From Nocardioides mesophilus (lineage in GTDB: Bacteria; Actinomycetota; Actinomycetes; Propionibacteriales; Nocardioidaceae), in NCBI RefSeq assembly GCF_014395785.1, contig NZ_CP060713.1, forward strand, positions 586,501 through 650,500: a stretch of 64,000 bases of DNA, read 5' to 3'. Position numbers and translations under genes: made by a program. Below, piece by piece: positions 30,180-40,217 of this stretch. Numbering within the stretch: position 1 is the first letter of the stretch; the number at the start of each line of letters is the position of its first letter. The notes beneath the pieces are model-generated. The model was given only the letters and a program-made list of their open reading frames with translations. It ran no database searches and was not told the DNA's origin.

Positions 30180-30575
30180 GTGACGACCCCTCCGGACGGC
30201 CAGACCTTCTACGACGCGATCGGGGGCTACCCGACGATCGCGAAGATCGTCGACCGGTTCTATGAGCAGGTCGCCGAGGACGAGGTGCTGCGACCGCTGT
30301 ACCCCGAGGAGGACCTCGCGCCCGCGGCCGAGCGGTTCACGCTCTTCCTGGTGCAGTACTGGGGCGGCCCCAACACCTACTCCGAGCGCCGCGGGCACCC
30401 CCGGCTGCGGATGCGGCACGCGCCGTTCAAGGTCAACCCCGAGGCGCGCGACCACTGGCTCGCCTGCTTCCGGGTCGGCCTCGACGCCGCCGGCCTGCCG
30501 CCGGAGCAGGACGCCCAGTTCTGGGACTACGTCACCCACGCCGCCCAGTTCATGGTCAACAGCTTCGAGGACTGA
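30180..30575 (+). CDS. glbO: Group II truncated hemoglobin (GlbO-like)
   Basis: A 131-residue 2-on-2 globin similar to M. tuberculosis GlbO. Recognisable features are Tyr B10 in VDRFYEQVAED, Tyr CD1 in LRPLYPEED, the F-helix histidine in RMRHAPFKV and Trp G8 in RDHWLACF, together with YWGGPNTYSERRGHP. Proposed roles in the family are O2/NO chemistry and peroxide defence. GTG at 30180 is the start. Convergent with two thioesterase genes and divergent from osmC, so a shared oxidative-stress promoter region is possible but unproven. Confidence 0.94.
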   Translation: MTTPPDGQTFYDAIGGYPTIAKIVDRFYEQVAEDEVLRPLYPEEDLAPAAERFTLFLVQYWGGPNTYSERRGHPRLRMRHAPFKVNPEARDHWLACFRVGLDAAGLPPEQDAQFWDYVTHAAQFMVNSFED

Positions 30576-30588
30576 GACCCGGCGAGCC

Positions 30589-30990
30589 TCAGGCGCGGCC
30601 GGCCGCCAGCACAACCCGCTCCTTGTCCTCCAGCGGGCGAGAACGCTGCACGGCCGGGTCGAAGGCCACCATCACCGCGCGGGAGCGGCTCAGCAGGGTC
30701 TCCTCGTCGTGGATCTCGGCGATCAGCACGAAGCTCGACCGGCCGATGCCCTCGACCCAGGTGCGCACGACGTACGGCTCGGGCCGGAACAGGATCGGCC
30801 GCTTGTAGTCCACGTCGAGCCGGGCGACCACGAGCCCGCCGGTGGAGACCACCGAGCCGTCGTCGCCGCCGAGGTCGGTCAGGAAGGCCAGCCGCGCCTC
30901 CTGGTAGTACTCGAAGTACTTGACGTTGTTGACGTGCCCGTAGACGTCGACGTCGGAGAACCGGACGTGGCAGAGGTACGCGTGGCTCAT
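30589..30990 (-). CDS. Acyl-CoA thioesterase, 4HBT family
   Basis: A 133-residue hotdog-fold thioesterase of the 4-hydroxybenzoyl-CoA type. The active-site segment is VRFSDVDVYGHVNNVKYFEY, with the catalytic aspartate after FSD and the HVNN turn. Substrates are acyl-CoAs of unspecified type. ATG at 30990 overlaps the stop of a second thioesterase as ATGA, so the two paralogues are translationally coupled and may form a heteromer. Confidence 0.92.
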   Translation of the reverse strand: MSHAYLCHVRFSDVDVYGHVNNVKYFEYYQEARLAFLTDLGGDDGSVVSTGGLVVARLDVDYKRPILFRPEPYVVRTWVEGIGRSSFVLIAEIHDEETLLSRSRAVMVAFDPAVQRSRPLEDKERVVLAAGRA

Positions 30991-31433
30991 GCGGGGCTCC
31001 CCCCGGTTGCGGCCGGCTCGAGGAACGTGGCCAGCACCTCGCGCTCCTCGGCGGTGATCCGGCGGGGGCGCTCCTGGGAGAAGACGTACGGCGTCAGCAC
31101 GGAGCTCGCGCGCAGGTAGACCTGCCGCCCGCCGTCGGGCAGCACGTCGAGGATCTCGTAGTCCATGGTGAACGTCGCGGCACGCACCCGGGAGACCCAG
31201 GACTCGATGCGGACCGGCGCGAACCGGAACACCAGCGGGCGCACGAACTCCACCTCGTGGCGAACCACCACGACGCCCTCGGCCAGCTCCTCACCGCCCT
31301 GCGCCGGGGCGTGCACGCGGAGCATGTCGACGCGCGCCTCCTGGAGGTAGTCGACGTAGGTCACGTTGTTCACGTGTCCCAGGGAGTCCATGTCCGCCCA
31401 CCGCAGCGGGCAGTGGTAGATGTGTCGGGCCAC
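30987..31433 (-). CDS. Acyl-CoA thioesterase, 4HBT family (second copy)
   Basis: A 148-residue paralogue of the next gene with the active-site segment LRWADMDSLGHVNNVTYVDY. The catalytic aspartate lies in WADMDS. It is divergent from the thiolase gene (69 bases between starts), a pairing consistent with fatty acyl-CoA turnover. The GTG start at 31433 gives VARHIYHCPLRW. It overlaps the downstream thioesterase by 4 bases. Confidence 0.92.
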   Translation of the reverse strand: MARHIYHCPLRWADMDSLGHVNNVTYVDYLQEARVDMLRVHAPAQGGEELAEGVVVVRHEVEFVRPLVFRFAPVRIESWVSRVRAATFTMDYEILDVLPDGGRQVYLRASSVLTPYVFSQERPRRITAEEREVLATFLEPAATGGSPA

Positions 31434-31502
31434 ACAGGCATCTTTGCAGGGATCGGACCTAGGGTGAGAGGCGCCACCAGCCACCGAGATTCGGAGTCCG
31501 CC

Positions 31503-32720
31503 ATGCTCGAGGCCGTGATCGTCTCCACCGCCCGCTCCCCCATCGGCCGCGCCAACAAGGGCTCGCTGAAGGATCTGCGTCCCGACGACCTCACGGCGAC
31601 GATCATCCGCGCCGCCCTCGACAAGATCCCCGGCCTGGACCCTCGCGACATCGACGACCTCTACCTCGGCTGCGGTCTGCCCGGCGGCGAGAGCGGCTTC
31701 AACATGGGCCGGATCGTCGCGGTGATGCTGGGCTACGACCACCTGCCCGGCGCCACGATCACCCGCTACTGCTCCTCCTCGGTGCAGACCACCCGGATGG
31801 CCTTCCACGCCATCAAGGCCGGCGAGGGCGACGTGTTCATCTCCGCCGGCGTGGAGACCGTCTCCCGGTTCGCGAAGGGCACCTCCGACCACCTCCCCGG
31901 CACCGTGAACCCGCTGTTCGACGAGGCCCAGACCCGGACCCGGCGGACCGCCGAGCAGGGCGAGGGCTGGCACGATCCGCGCGAGGACGGGAACCTGCCG
32001 GACGCCTACATCGCGATGGGGCACACGGCCGAGAACGTCGCCAAGCTGCGGGGCCTGAGCCGCGAGGAGCTCGACGAGTTCGGGGTGCGCAGCCAGAACC
32101 TGGCCGAGAAGGCGCTGGCCGAGGGGTTCTGGCAGCGCGAGATCACCCCGGTGACCACCCCGGACGGCACGGTGGTCAGCGCCGACGACGGCCCGCGGGC
32201 CGGGGTGACGATGGAGGCGGTCGCCGGGCTCAAGCCGGTGTTCCGCCCCGACGGCGTGGTGACCGCCGGCAACTGCTGCGCGCTCAACGACGGCGCCGCC
32301 GCGGTGGTGGTGATGTCCGACACCAAGGCCGCCGAGCTCGGGCTCACCCCGCTGGCCCGGATCGTGTCGACCGGCGTCACGGCGCTCTCCCCCGAGATCA
32401 TGGGGCTCGGACCGGTCGAGGCCACCCGGCAGGCGCTCGGCCGGGCCGGGATGACGATCGACGACATCGACCTCGTGGAGATCAACGAGGCGTTCGCCGC
32501 CCAGGTGGTGCCGTCGTACCAGGACCTGGGGATCGACCTGGACCGGCTGAACGTCAACGGCGGCGCGATCGCGGTGGGTCACCCGTTCGGCATGACCGGA
32601 GCCCGGCTGCAGAACACGATGATCAACTCGCTGCAGTTCCACGACAAGCAGACCGGCCTGATCACCATGTGCGTCGGCGGCGGCCAGGGCATGGCCCTGG
32701 TCCTGGAGCGGTTGAGCTGA
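31503..32720 (+). CDS. Acetyl-CoA C-acyltransferase (thiolase)
   Basis: A 405-residue thiolase that cleaves 3-ketoacyl-CoA with CoA, or condenses acyl-CoAs. The acyl-accepting cysteine lies in TRYCSSSVQTTRMAF, the catalytic histidine in AVGHPFGMTGAR, and the second cysteine in MCVGGGQGMAL. EINEAFAAQVVPSY is also typical. ATG at 31503; family N-terminus LEAVIVSTARSPIGRA. No hydratase/dehydrogenase partner is adjacent, so whether it serves beta-oxidation or another pathway is open. A strong hairpin follows. Confidence 0.94.
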   Translation: MLEAVIVSTARSPIGRANKGSLKDLRPDDLTATIIRAALDKIPGLDPRDIDDLYLGCGLPGGESGFNMGRIVAVMLGYDHLPGATITRYCSSSVQTTRMAFHAIKAGEGDVFISAGVETVSRFAKGTSDHLPGTVNPLFDEAQTRTRRTAEQGEGWHDPREDGNLPDAYIAMGHTAENVAKLRGLSREELDEFGVRSQNLAEKALAEGFWQREITPVTTPDGTVVSADDGPRAGVTMEAVAGLKPVFRPDGVVTAGNCCALNDGAAAVVVMSDTKAAELGLTPLARIVSTGVTALSPEIMGLGPVEATRQALGRAGMTIDDIDLVEINEAFAAQVVPSYQDLGIDLDRLNVNGGAIAVGHPFGMTGARLQNTMINSLQFHDKQTGLITMCVGGGQGMALVLERLS

Positions 32721-32743
32721 CCGCTGGGCGCCGCTGACGCGCG

Positions 32744-32776
32744 ACGGCCCCCGATCCGGGAGGGATCGGGGGCCGT
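32744..32776 (+). terminator. Terminator hairpin after thiolase gene
   Basis: ACGGCCCCCGATCC (32744-32757) pairs perfectly with GGATCGGGGGCCGT (32763-32776) around a 5-base loop, 23 bases after the thiolase stop. It faces the convergent yceI gene and may act on both. Confidence 0.8.
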
Positions 32777-32822
32777 TCGCATGAGTGCTGCGGCGGTCAG
32801 TCGCAGCGGGTCGACACCGTCG

Positions 32823-33377
32823 TCACTGGGCGAGGACGCCCTGGATGGAGAGGACCACGGAGACCTTGTCGCCGACGAGGACCTTGCCGCCGTCGAGCGG
32901 GATCTGGAAGTCGACGCCCCAGGCCTTGCGGGAGATCTCGGTGCTGGCCTCGTAGCCGATCCGGGTGTTGCCGTAGGCGTCCACGTCGACTCCGAGGAAC
33001 TCGACGTCGAGCTCGACGGGGTTGGTCACGCCCTTGATGGTGAGCTCGCCCCGGGCGGTGCTGCCGTCGAACGAGGTGGTCCGGAAGGTCATCGGGCCGT
33101 GGTTCTCGACGTCGAAGAAGTCGGCGGAGCGCAGGTGCCCGTCACGGTTCGCGTCGCGGGTGTTCACCGAGTTGAGGTCGATCGTGGCCTCGGCGCGGAA
33201 GCCGGTGACCTCGTCGGTGGTGGTGATGGCGCCCTCGAACTTCTCGAACTGGCCGCGGACCTTGGTCATCAGGTGCCGGACGGTGAAGCCGACCTCGGAG
33301 TGCGAGGGGTCGATGGTCCAGGTGCCGGCCGGGACGGCGGTGGTGCTGGCGGCGGCCTGGGTGGTGTCGATGCTCAT
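32823..33377 (-). CDS. YceI-family protein
   Basis: A 184-residue YceI-type lipocalin-like barrel that binds polyprenoid-like lipids. It starts MSIDTTQAAASTTAV, with GTWTIDPSHSEVGFTVRHLM at the barrel entry and GELTIKGVTNPVELDVEF later. No signal peptide is seen, so it appears cytoplasmic. It is divergent from a MarR regulator with a 93-base AT-richer gap holding two operator-like palindromes, one of them 17-30 bases upstream of its start. Regulation by that MarR protein is likely. Confidence 0.92.
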   Translation of the reverse strand: MSIDTTQAAASTTAVPAGTWTIDPSHSEVGFTVRHLMTKVRGQFEKFEGAITTTDEVTGFRAEATIDLNSVNTRDANRDGHLRSADFFDVENHGPMTFRTTSFDGSTARGELTIKGVTNPVELDVEFLGVDVDAYGNTRIGYEASTEISRKAWGVDFQIPLDGGKVLVGDKVSVVLSIQGVLAQ

Positions 33378-33393
33378 GCGATGCTCCTTGATA

Positions 33394-33407
33394 GTTGTTC
33401 TTTCAAC
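33394..33407. promoter_or_regulatory. MarR operator-like imperfect palindrome (yceI side)
   Basis: GTTGTTCTTTCAAC is an imperfect copy of the perfect palindrome at 33433-33446, placed 17 bases upstream of the yceI start. The spacing suggests repression of yceI. Confidence 0.5.
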
Positions 33408-33432
33408 CTTTGAGAGACTGTAGCAGTTCCTC

Positions 33433-33446
33433 GTTGAAGCTTCAAC
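33433..33446. promoter_or_regulatory. MarR operator-like perfect palindrome
   Basis: GTTGAAGCTTCAAC is a perfect 14-bp palindrome, 25 bases upstream of the marR start and in unusually AT-rich DNA for this window. It is a likely binding site for the adjacent MarR protein. Confidence 0.6.
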
Positions 33447-33470
33447 TACAGGCTTTGTAGAATTGTTCCC

Positions 33471-33962
33471 ATGACCACCGAGACCGACGCAGGGATCTGG
33501 CTCGACACCGAGCAGCAGCACTCCTGGCGTGCCTACCTCGTCGGTACGACGCTGCTCATGGACCGGCTCGACCGGGACCTGCGCGAGCAGCACGACCTGT
33601 CGATGCCCGAGTACGAGATCATGGTGCGGCTCTCGGAGTCCCCCGACCGGACGATGCGGATGGCGGCGCTCGCGGACTCGCTGAGCCACTCCCGCAGCCG
33701 GGTGACCCACACCGTCAGCCGGATGGAGCGCAGCGGGCTCGTCGACCGGCGCGCCTGCGTCTCCGACGGCCGCGGGGTCGAGGCGCAGCTCACCGAGAAG
33801 GGCTTCTCCGTGCTCGAGGAGGCGGCGCACACGCACGTCCGCGGGGTGCGCGACTACCTGGTCGAGCTCTCCTCTGAGGACGACTTCCGGGCCGTGGGCC
33901 GGGTCTTCGACGCGGTCAGCGACCGGCTCCTGGCCGGCAACGAGGGCCTCGACATCCGCTGA
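33471..33962 (+). CDS. MarR-family transcriptional regulator
   Basis: A 163-residue dimeric winged-helix regulator. The DNA-binding part is around MAALADSLSHSRSRVTHTVSRMERSGLVDRRA, split by the wing that follows (SDGRGVEAQLTEKG). The N- and C-terminal helices would form the dimer interface. It is divergent from yceI and its promoter region contains a perfect 14-bp palindrome, so autoregulation and control of yceI are likely. The ligand is unknown; lipophilic or phenolic compounds are common in the family. ATG at 33471. Confidence 0.93.
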   Translation: MTTETDAGIWLDTEQQHSWRAYLVGTTLLMDRLDRDLREQHDLSMPEYEIMVRLSESPDRTMRMAALADSLSHSRSRVTHTVSRMERSGLVDRRACVSDGRGVEAQLTEKGFSVLEEAAHTHVRGVRDYLVELSSEDDFRAVGRVFDAVSDRLLAGNEGLDIR

Positions 33963-33981
33963 CCACGGTTGCCGCCGCGCG

Positions 33982-34329
33982 ATGAGTGACTGGGATCCCG
34001 CTGCCGCGCTCGAGGACGAGCGCCGCCGCACGCACGAACGGCTGGCCGGCTTGGACGACGACTACGCCGGGATCGTGGCCGCCTCGCTGGACTCCAACGC
34101 CGACGACGAGCACGATCCGGAGGGCTCGACGATCGCGTTCGAGCGCTCCCAGGTCGGCGCACTGGTCGAGCAGGCGCGCCGGCACCTGATCGAGGTGGAC
34201 GCCGCGCTGGAGCGGCTGGCGACCGGCAGGTACGGCGTCTGCGACACCTGCGGCACGCCGATCGCCCCGGCCCGGTTGGAGGCGCGGCCCACCGCCCGCA
34301 CCTGCATCACCTGCGCCGCGCGCCGCTGA
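33982..34329 (+). CDS. TraR/DksA-type zinc finger protein
   Basis: A 115-residue protein with a helical N-terminal part and a C-terminal C4 zinc finger, CDTCGTPIAPARLEARPTA then CITC, of the DksA/TraR type. In E. coli DksA enters the RNA polymerase secondary channel, but the short actinobacterial members often lack the acidic DDA/DxxDxA tip and their role is uncertain. It starts 19 bases after the marR stop and is probably co-transcribed. ATG at 33982. Confidence 0.88.
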   Translation: MSDWDPAAALEDERRRTHERLAGLDDDYAGIVAASLDSNADDEHDPEGSTIAFERSQVGALVEQARRHLIEVDAALERLATGRYGVCDTCGTPIAPARLEARPTARTCITCAARR

Positions 34330-34416
34330 TCACCGGCCCCGCGCGCCGATGATCGACCGCCCGTGACTCCGCGGGTCGGTCGCCTCGGTGTCCGGGACGG
34401 TGCTCCCCGACCGGAC

Positions 34417-36099
<1,683 letters not shown>

Positions 36100-36190
36100 G
36101 ATCGGCAAGACTACGGCGCCGGGCGGTGTGCCTGAAATCGGCGCGTGAGCGGTGCCGTGGGCCGGCCGGCGGTGGGGCCGGCCCGATCCC

Positions 36191-36679
36191 TCAGGCGGCG
36201 GGCTCCTCCACCGAGGACTGGTCCTCGCGGGGGTTGCCCCAGCTGTCGACCGGGCCGAGGTCGTCGGGGACCTCGCGGATCATCTGGTCGACCTCCTGCT
36301 CCACGTCGGTGTCGGCCCGTTCCGGCTTCGGGGTCCGCAGGAAGATGCTGGTGCCGCGGGTCAGGTCGTGGCCGACGAGGCTGGCCTCGATCTGCAGCGT
36401 GCTGCTCGGCTGCCCGTCCTCGCGGGTCCAGACCTCGGTGCGCAGCCGACCGTGCACGATCACCGCGTCCCCCTTCTTCACGCTGCCGCGGACGTTGTCG
36501 GCGAGGCTGCGCCAGGCGGTGACGGAGTACCACGTGGTCTCCCCGTCGACCCACTTGCCGTCCTTCTTCAACCGCGGCGTCGAGGCCACCCGGAGGTTGA
36601 CCACGCTGATGCCGTTGGGGTCGCGGAAGGTGACCTCGCTGCCGACCCAGCCGTGCAGGGTCACGTAGGTGTCGCTCAT
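36191..36679 (-). CDS. ssb: Single-stranded DNA-binding protein
   Basis: A 162-residue SSB-family protein with one OB-fold (MSDTYVTLHGWVGSEVTFRD, then VVNLRVASTPRLKK and TWYSVTAWRSLADNV) and a variable C-terminal tail. The tail ends DQSSVEEPAA and lacks the DDDxPF tip of the main replicative SSB, so this is more likely a second, accessory SSB. ATG at 36679, preceded by a GGAG in the upstream leader. It is the most downstream-facing neighbour of the dynamin-like genes, separated from the first of them by about 170 bases. Confidence 0.88.
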   Translation of the reverse strand: MSDTYVTLHGWVGSEVTFRDPNGISVVNLRVASTPRLKKDGKWVDGETTWYSVTAWRSLADNVRGSVKKGDAVIVHGRLRTEVWTREDGQPSSTLQIEASLVGHDLTRGTSIFLRTPKPERADTDVEQEVDQMIREVPDDLGPVDSWGNPREDQSSVEEPAA

Positions 36680-36849
36680 GTCGATCTCTCCTCGTCGCTC
36701 GGTGCGGCCACCCGACCGGGCGCGGAACCCGCGCCGCTGTGGCCCTGTGAGGAGGAATCTGCCGGAGCCCGGCCCCGGCCCGGCGGTCCGGCTCGATGGC
36801 TTGTGGACGGCGCCGCGGTGCCCCCGGCTGGGGACACGACCGGGCCCGG

Positions 36850-38505
36850 TCAGCGCAGCGCGGCGGCCAGCCCGTCGCGGACGGTCCGGTAGGCGGTGAT
36901 CTCGCCCTCGATCGGGGTGAGCACCAGATGCTCGGTCACGCCGCCGATCGCCGAGCGCAGCCGGCGGTCCACCGAGCGCGCCCGACGACGCGCCGACCAG
37001 CCCACCAGCACGCGGCACACCAGCCCGAGCAGGATGCCGAGCGCCACCCCGCCCACGAGCATCGAGGTCGGCACCGGGAAGCCGCCGTACGACGGCGTGG
37101 TCGGCTCCGGCAGCTGCAGGTAGCCCATCACCGCCAGCACCCCCAGCCAGGCGGCGCCTCCCAGCGCGAGCAGCACGATCGCCCACTGCAGCACCTGCAC
37201 CAGACGCCACCACACCGGGGTCCGGGACACTCCGAGGTCGACGCTGCTGACCGCGCCGTCGAGCGCATCGCCCAGGTCGTCGAGCCGGGACACCGAGGCG
37301 CGGCGGACGGCGGCCGCCCACGGCGGGGTCAGCGCGGCGGAGGCGGCATCGGCCGCGGAGCGGACCGCGATGTCGACCCGGGCCCGCTGCACCGGGCTGG
37401 CCTCCGGCACCGAGGTCCGGGCCCGCCCGGTCAGCTCCTTGCCACGGGCCCCGAGGTCGAGGTGCAGCCGCTTGAGCGGATCCGGCTTGAGCCGACCCAG
37501 CCAGGCGGTCACCGGCCAGCCGGTGGCGGCCGCGGCCCGCCGCCGGGTCGACTGCTCCACCGCGTGCACCACCGTCGGCACCCCGGCCGCGTCGGCGAAG
37601 GCGGAGACCAGCTCGTCCTTGCGGTCCCGGGCCACGTCCCCCGGCTTGGCGTCGCCGTTGACCTCGAGCATCCGGGTGGCTGCGGCGCTCACGTCGGCCA
37701 TCAGCCGGGCGCGCGTGGCCTTCTTGGCGGCGACCCGCTGCGAGATCGCCCGGCGCAACTCGGGGATGCCGTCGCCGTGCCGCGCCGAGGTCGCGATCAC
37801 CGGCACGCCGCCGAGCCCGTCGGCCTCCAGCAGCCGCTCCAGGTCGGCCACCATCGAGGCGCGCTGGTGGGTGGGCACCTCGTCGATGTGGTTCAGCGCG
37901 ACCAGCATGATCTCGCGGTGCGAGGCCAGCGGCCTGAGGTAGCGGTCGTGGATGGCGGCGTCGGCGTACTTCTGCGGGTCCAGCACCCACACCAGCATGT
38001 CGGCCAGCTTGACCAGCCGGTCGACCTCGACGTGGTGGGAGACCTCGGTGGAGTCGTGGTCGGGCAGGTCCAGCAGCACCAGCCCCTCGAGGTCGCGCTC
38101 CTCCCGGGGACCGTCGAGCATGCTGTTGCGGGAGACCTGGTGCCGCTTGGGCACCCCGACCCAGTCCATCAGCTCGCCGGCGCCCTCGGCGCCCCAGGCG
38201 CAGGCCATCGTCCAGGAGGTGGTCGGACGGCGGACCCCGATGGCGGCGAGGTCGAGCCCGGTGAGCGCGTTGAACGTCGAGGACTTGCCGGAGCCGGTGG
38301 CCCCGGCGAGCGCCACCACGGTGTGGTTGCCGGACAGGCTGAGCCGCTCCCCCGCCCGGACCGCGATCCTGGCGGCCTCGTCGACGAGCGCGTCGTCGAG
38401 CCGTCCGCGGGCGGCCTCGGCGGCCAGGCGCAGCCCTTCGATGCGGGCGGGTACGTCGTCGCCACGCCCGACCAGGCGCTTGGCGCCCTCCACCAACGAG
38501 GTCAT
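36850..38505 (-). CDS. Dynamin-like GTPase with C-terminal membrane helices (DynB-like)
   Basis: A 551-residue GTPase. G1 is ALAGATGSGKSSTFN (about 64-78), G3 is LLDLPDHDSTE, and G4 is NHID. Two membrane helices near residues 415-480 (VLQWAIVLLALGGAAWLGVL and SMLVGGVALGILLGLVC) are followed by a short basic tail. Such tandem GTPases in Streptomyces (DynA/DynB) remodel membranes at sporulation septa. It overlaps the upstream GTPase gene by ATGA, and both overlap in turn with the PrsW gene. Membrane fission or fusion is inferred from family, not shown. Confidence 0.85.
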   Translation of the reverse strand: MTSLVEGAKRLVGRGDDVPARIEGLRLAAEAARGRLDDALVDEAARIAVRAGERLSLSGNHTVVALAGATGSGKSSTFNALTGLDLAAIGVRRPTTSWTMACAWGAEGAGELMDWVGVPKRHQVSRNSMLDGPREERDLEGLVLLDLPDHDSTEVSHHVEVDRLVKLADMLVWVLDPQKYADAAIHDRYLRPLASHREIMLVALNHIDEVPTHQRASMVADLERLLEADGLGGVPVIATSARHGDGIPELRRAISQRVAAKKATRARLMADVSAAATRMLEVNGDAKPGDVARDRKDELVSAFADAAGVPTVVHAVEQSTRRRAAAATGWPVTAWLGRLKPDPLKRLHLDLGARGKELTGRARTSVPEASPVQRARVDIAVRSAADAASAALTPPWAAAVRRASVSRLDDLGDALDGAVSSVDLGVSRTPVWWRLVQVLQWAIVLLALGGAAWLGVLAVMGYLQLPEPTTPSYGGFPVPTSMLVGGVALGILLGLVCRVLVGWSARRRARSVDRRLRSAIGGVTEHLVLTPIEGEITAYRTVRDGLAAALR

Positions 38506-40217
38506 GCCTGCTCCTCGGCGGCCTGGAAGCGCAGGTCGTCGACCCGGCGCGCCATGTCGCGGAGCCGCTCGGCGGCCTCCTCGGGCACGCCGAGGCTCTC
38601 GACGACCGCGACGAAGCGGGCCCGCTCGGCCTCGACGAGCTCCACCACGCGGGTGTGCAGGTCCTTGCGGGCCCGGTCGGCGAGCCGGCGCACGGCCTGG
38701 TCGCCGAAGACCGCCTCGAGCAGCTTCTGGCCTAGCACCGCACTGCCGCCGGCGATCCCGGCCTCGGCGCCGGTCACCCCGGCGGTGTGCGCGAACACCA
38801 CCACCATCAGCGCGACCGAGAGGCCGTTGACGCCGAAGGCCAGGAACCGCGCGGTGCTGCGCTTCTCGGCGCCCTCGGTCCGGACCAGGTCGAAGACGTC
38901 GCGCTGCCAGTCGCGCACCGCGCGCTCGGCGCGGGCACGGAAGTCGCGGGAGGCCCGGCCCAGGTCGGTGTCGCTGTCGGCGAGCAGCCGGCGCCCGGCC
39001 TCGGTGGAGCGCCAGGACGCCTCGGCCCGCTCCGCCGCGGTCTCGGCCTGCTCGAGGATCAGCGTCTCCAGCCCGGACTCGACGGCCACGGTGACCCGCT
39101 CCGCCTGCTGCGGCTTGCCGCGGACCCAGCCGGTGACCCGGTCGCGCAGCCAGCCGACCCGGCTCTCCAGCGAGCGGAGCAGCTCGCCGGTGCCGACGAA
39201 CTCCTGCCAGCGGGCGAGCACCTCGCCGCGCAGCAGGGTGCCGTCGGCGGAGGCGGAGTCGATCCGCTCCACGGCCTCGTCGTAGGCACGGTCGGCGTCG
39301 GCCCGCAGCTCGGTGAGGACCCGGACCTGCTCGTCGCCGGCGTCGGCGACGACGTACGCCCCGCGGGCCAGCCCCCGGACGGCGCCGTCGAGGGTCTGCT
39401 TGACCACCGCGGCCCGCGCCTCGGCGTCGGAGGCGAGCAGCTCGAGCCAGCCCCGGATGTCCGCGACCGCCGCGGGGGCGAGCATGCCCTGCTCGTCGAC
39501 CGGACCCTCGGTGACTGTGAACAGCGGCGAGTCCCGCAGCCCGCGGGCGGTGAGCATCCGGGCCAGGTGCCCGCTGACCTCCTCCACCGCCTCCGGCGCG
39601 GTCCGGTCGAGCACCACGGCCACGGCGGTGCTGCGCTCCGCGGCCGCCTTGAGGAAGTCCCACGGCACCTGGTCGGCGTACCGCGCCGCCGAGGTGACGA
39701 AGAGCCACAGGTCGGCGGCGGCGAGCAGCTCCGCGGCGAGCGTCCGGTTCCGCTTCTCGACCGAGTCGATGTCCGGGGCGTCCAGGATCGCCAGCCCGGG
39801 AGGCACCGAGTCCGCCGGGACCAGCTGGAGGGCACCGGGGTCGCCGGTGGCGCCGGTGGTGCGGGCCAGGTTGGGCAGGATCCGGTCCTGGTCGAACCAC
39901 CCGGCGTCGGCGGGGTTGTGCACCAGCACCGGGGAGCGGGTCGTCGGTCGGAGCACCCCGGGCTCGGTCACCTTGGCCCCGACGACCGAGTTCACCAGCG
40001 TCGACTTGCCGGCGCCGGTGGAGCCGCCGACCACCGCGAGCAGCGGGGCGTCGATCTGGAGCAGCCGGGGAAGCACGTAGTCGTCGAGCTGGTCCACCAT
40101 CCCGGCGCGCAGGGTGCGGTGCGCCGACACCTCGGGCACCTCGAGAGGGAGCCTCATCTCCTGCAGCGCCTCGCGCAGCCGCACCAGGGTCGTGACCATC
40201 TCGGTCGAGTCCGTCAT
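38502..40217 (-). CDS. Dynamin-like GTPase (DynA-like)
   Basis: A 571-residue GTPase with G1 VVGGSTGAGKSTLVNSVVG (about 62-80), G3 ILDAPDIDSVEKRN and a helical stalk-like half. One or two hydrophobic segments occur near residues 455-500 (FLAFGVNGLSVALMVVVFA and AGIAGGSAVLG), which could insert into the membrane. It partners the downstream GTPase, with stop and start codons overlapping. The pair resembles DynA/DynB of Streptomyces. ATG at 40217 lies within the end of the PrsW gene (40214), so three genes are translationally linked. Confidence 0.85.
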   Translation of the reverse strand: MTDSTEMVTTLVRLREALQEMRLPLEVPEVSAHRTLRAGMVDQLDDYVLPRLLQIDAPLLAVVGGSTGAGKSTLVNSVVGAKVTEPGVLRPTTRSPVLVHNPADAGWFDQDRILPNLARTTGATGDPGALQLVPADSVPPGLAILDAPDIDSVEKRNRTLAAELLAAADLWLFVTSAARYADQVPWDFLKAAAERSTAVAVVLDRTAPEAVEEVSGHLARMLTARGLRDSPLFTVTEGPVDEQGMLAPAAVADIRGWLELLASDAEARAAVVKQTLDGAVRGLARGAYVVADAGDEQVRVLTELRADADRAYDEAVERIDSASADGTLLRGEVLARWQEFVGTGELLRSLESRVGWLRDRVTGWVRGKPQQAERVTVAVESGLETLILEQAETAAERAEASWRSTEAGRRLLADSDTDLGRASRDFRARAERAVRDWQRDVFDLVRTEGAEKRSTARFLAFGVNGLSVALMVVVFAHTAGVTGAEAGIAGGSAVLGQKLLEAVFGDQAVRRLADRARKDLHTRVVELVEAERARFVAVVESLGVPEEAAERLRDMARRVDDLRFQAAEEQA

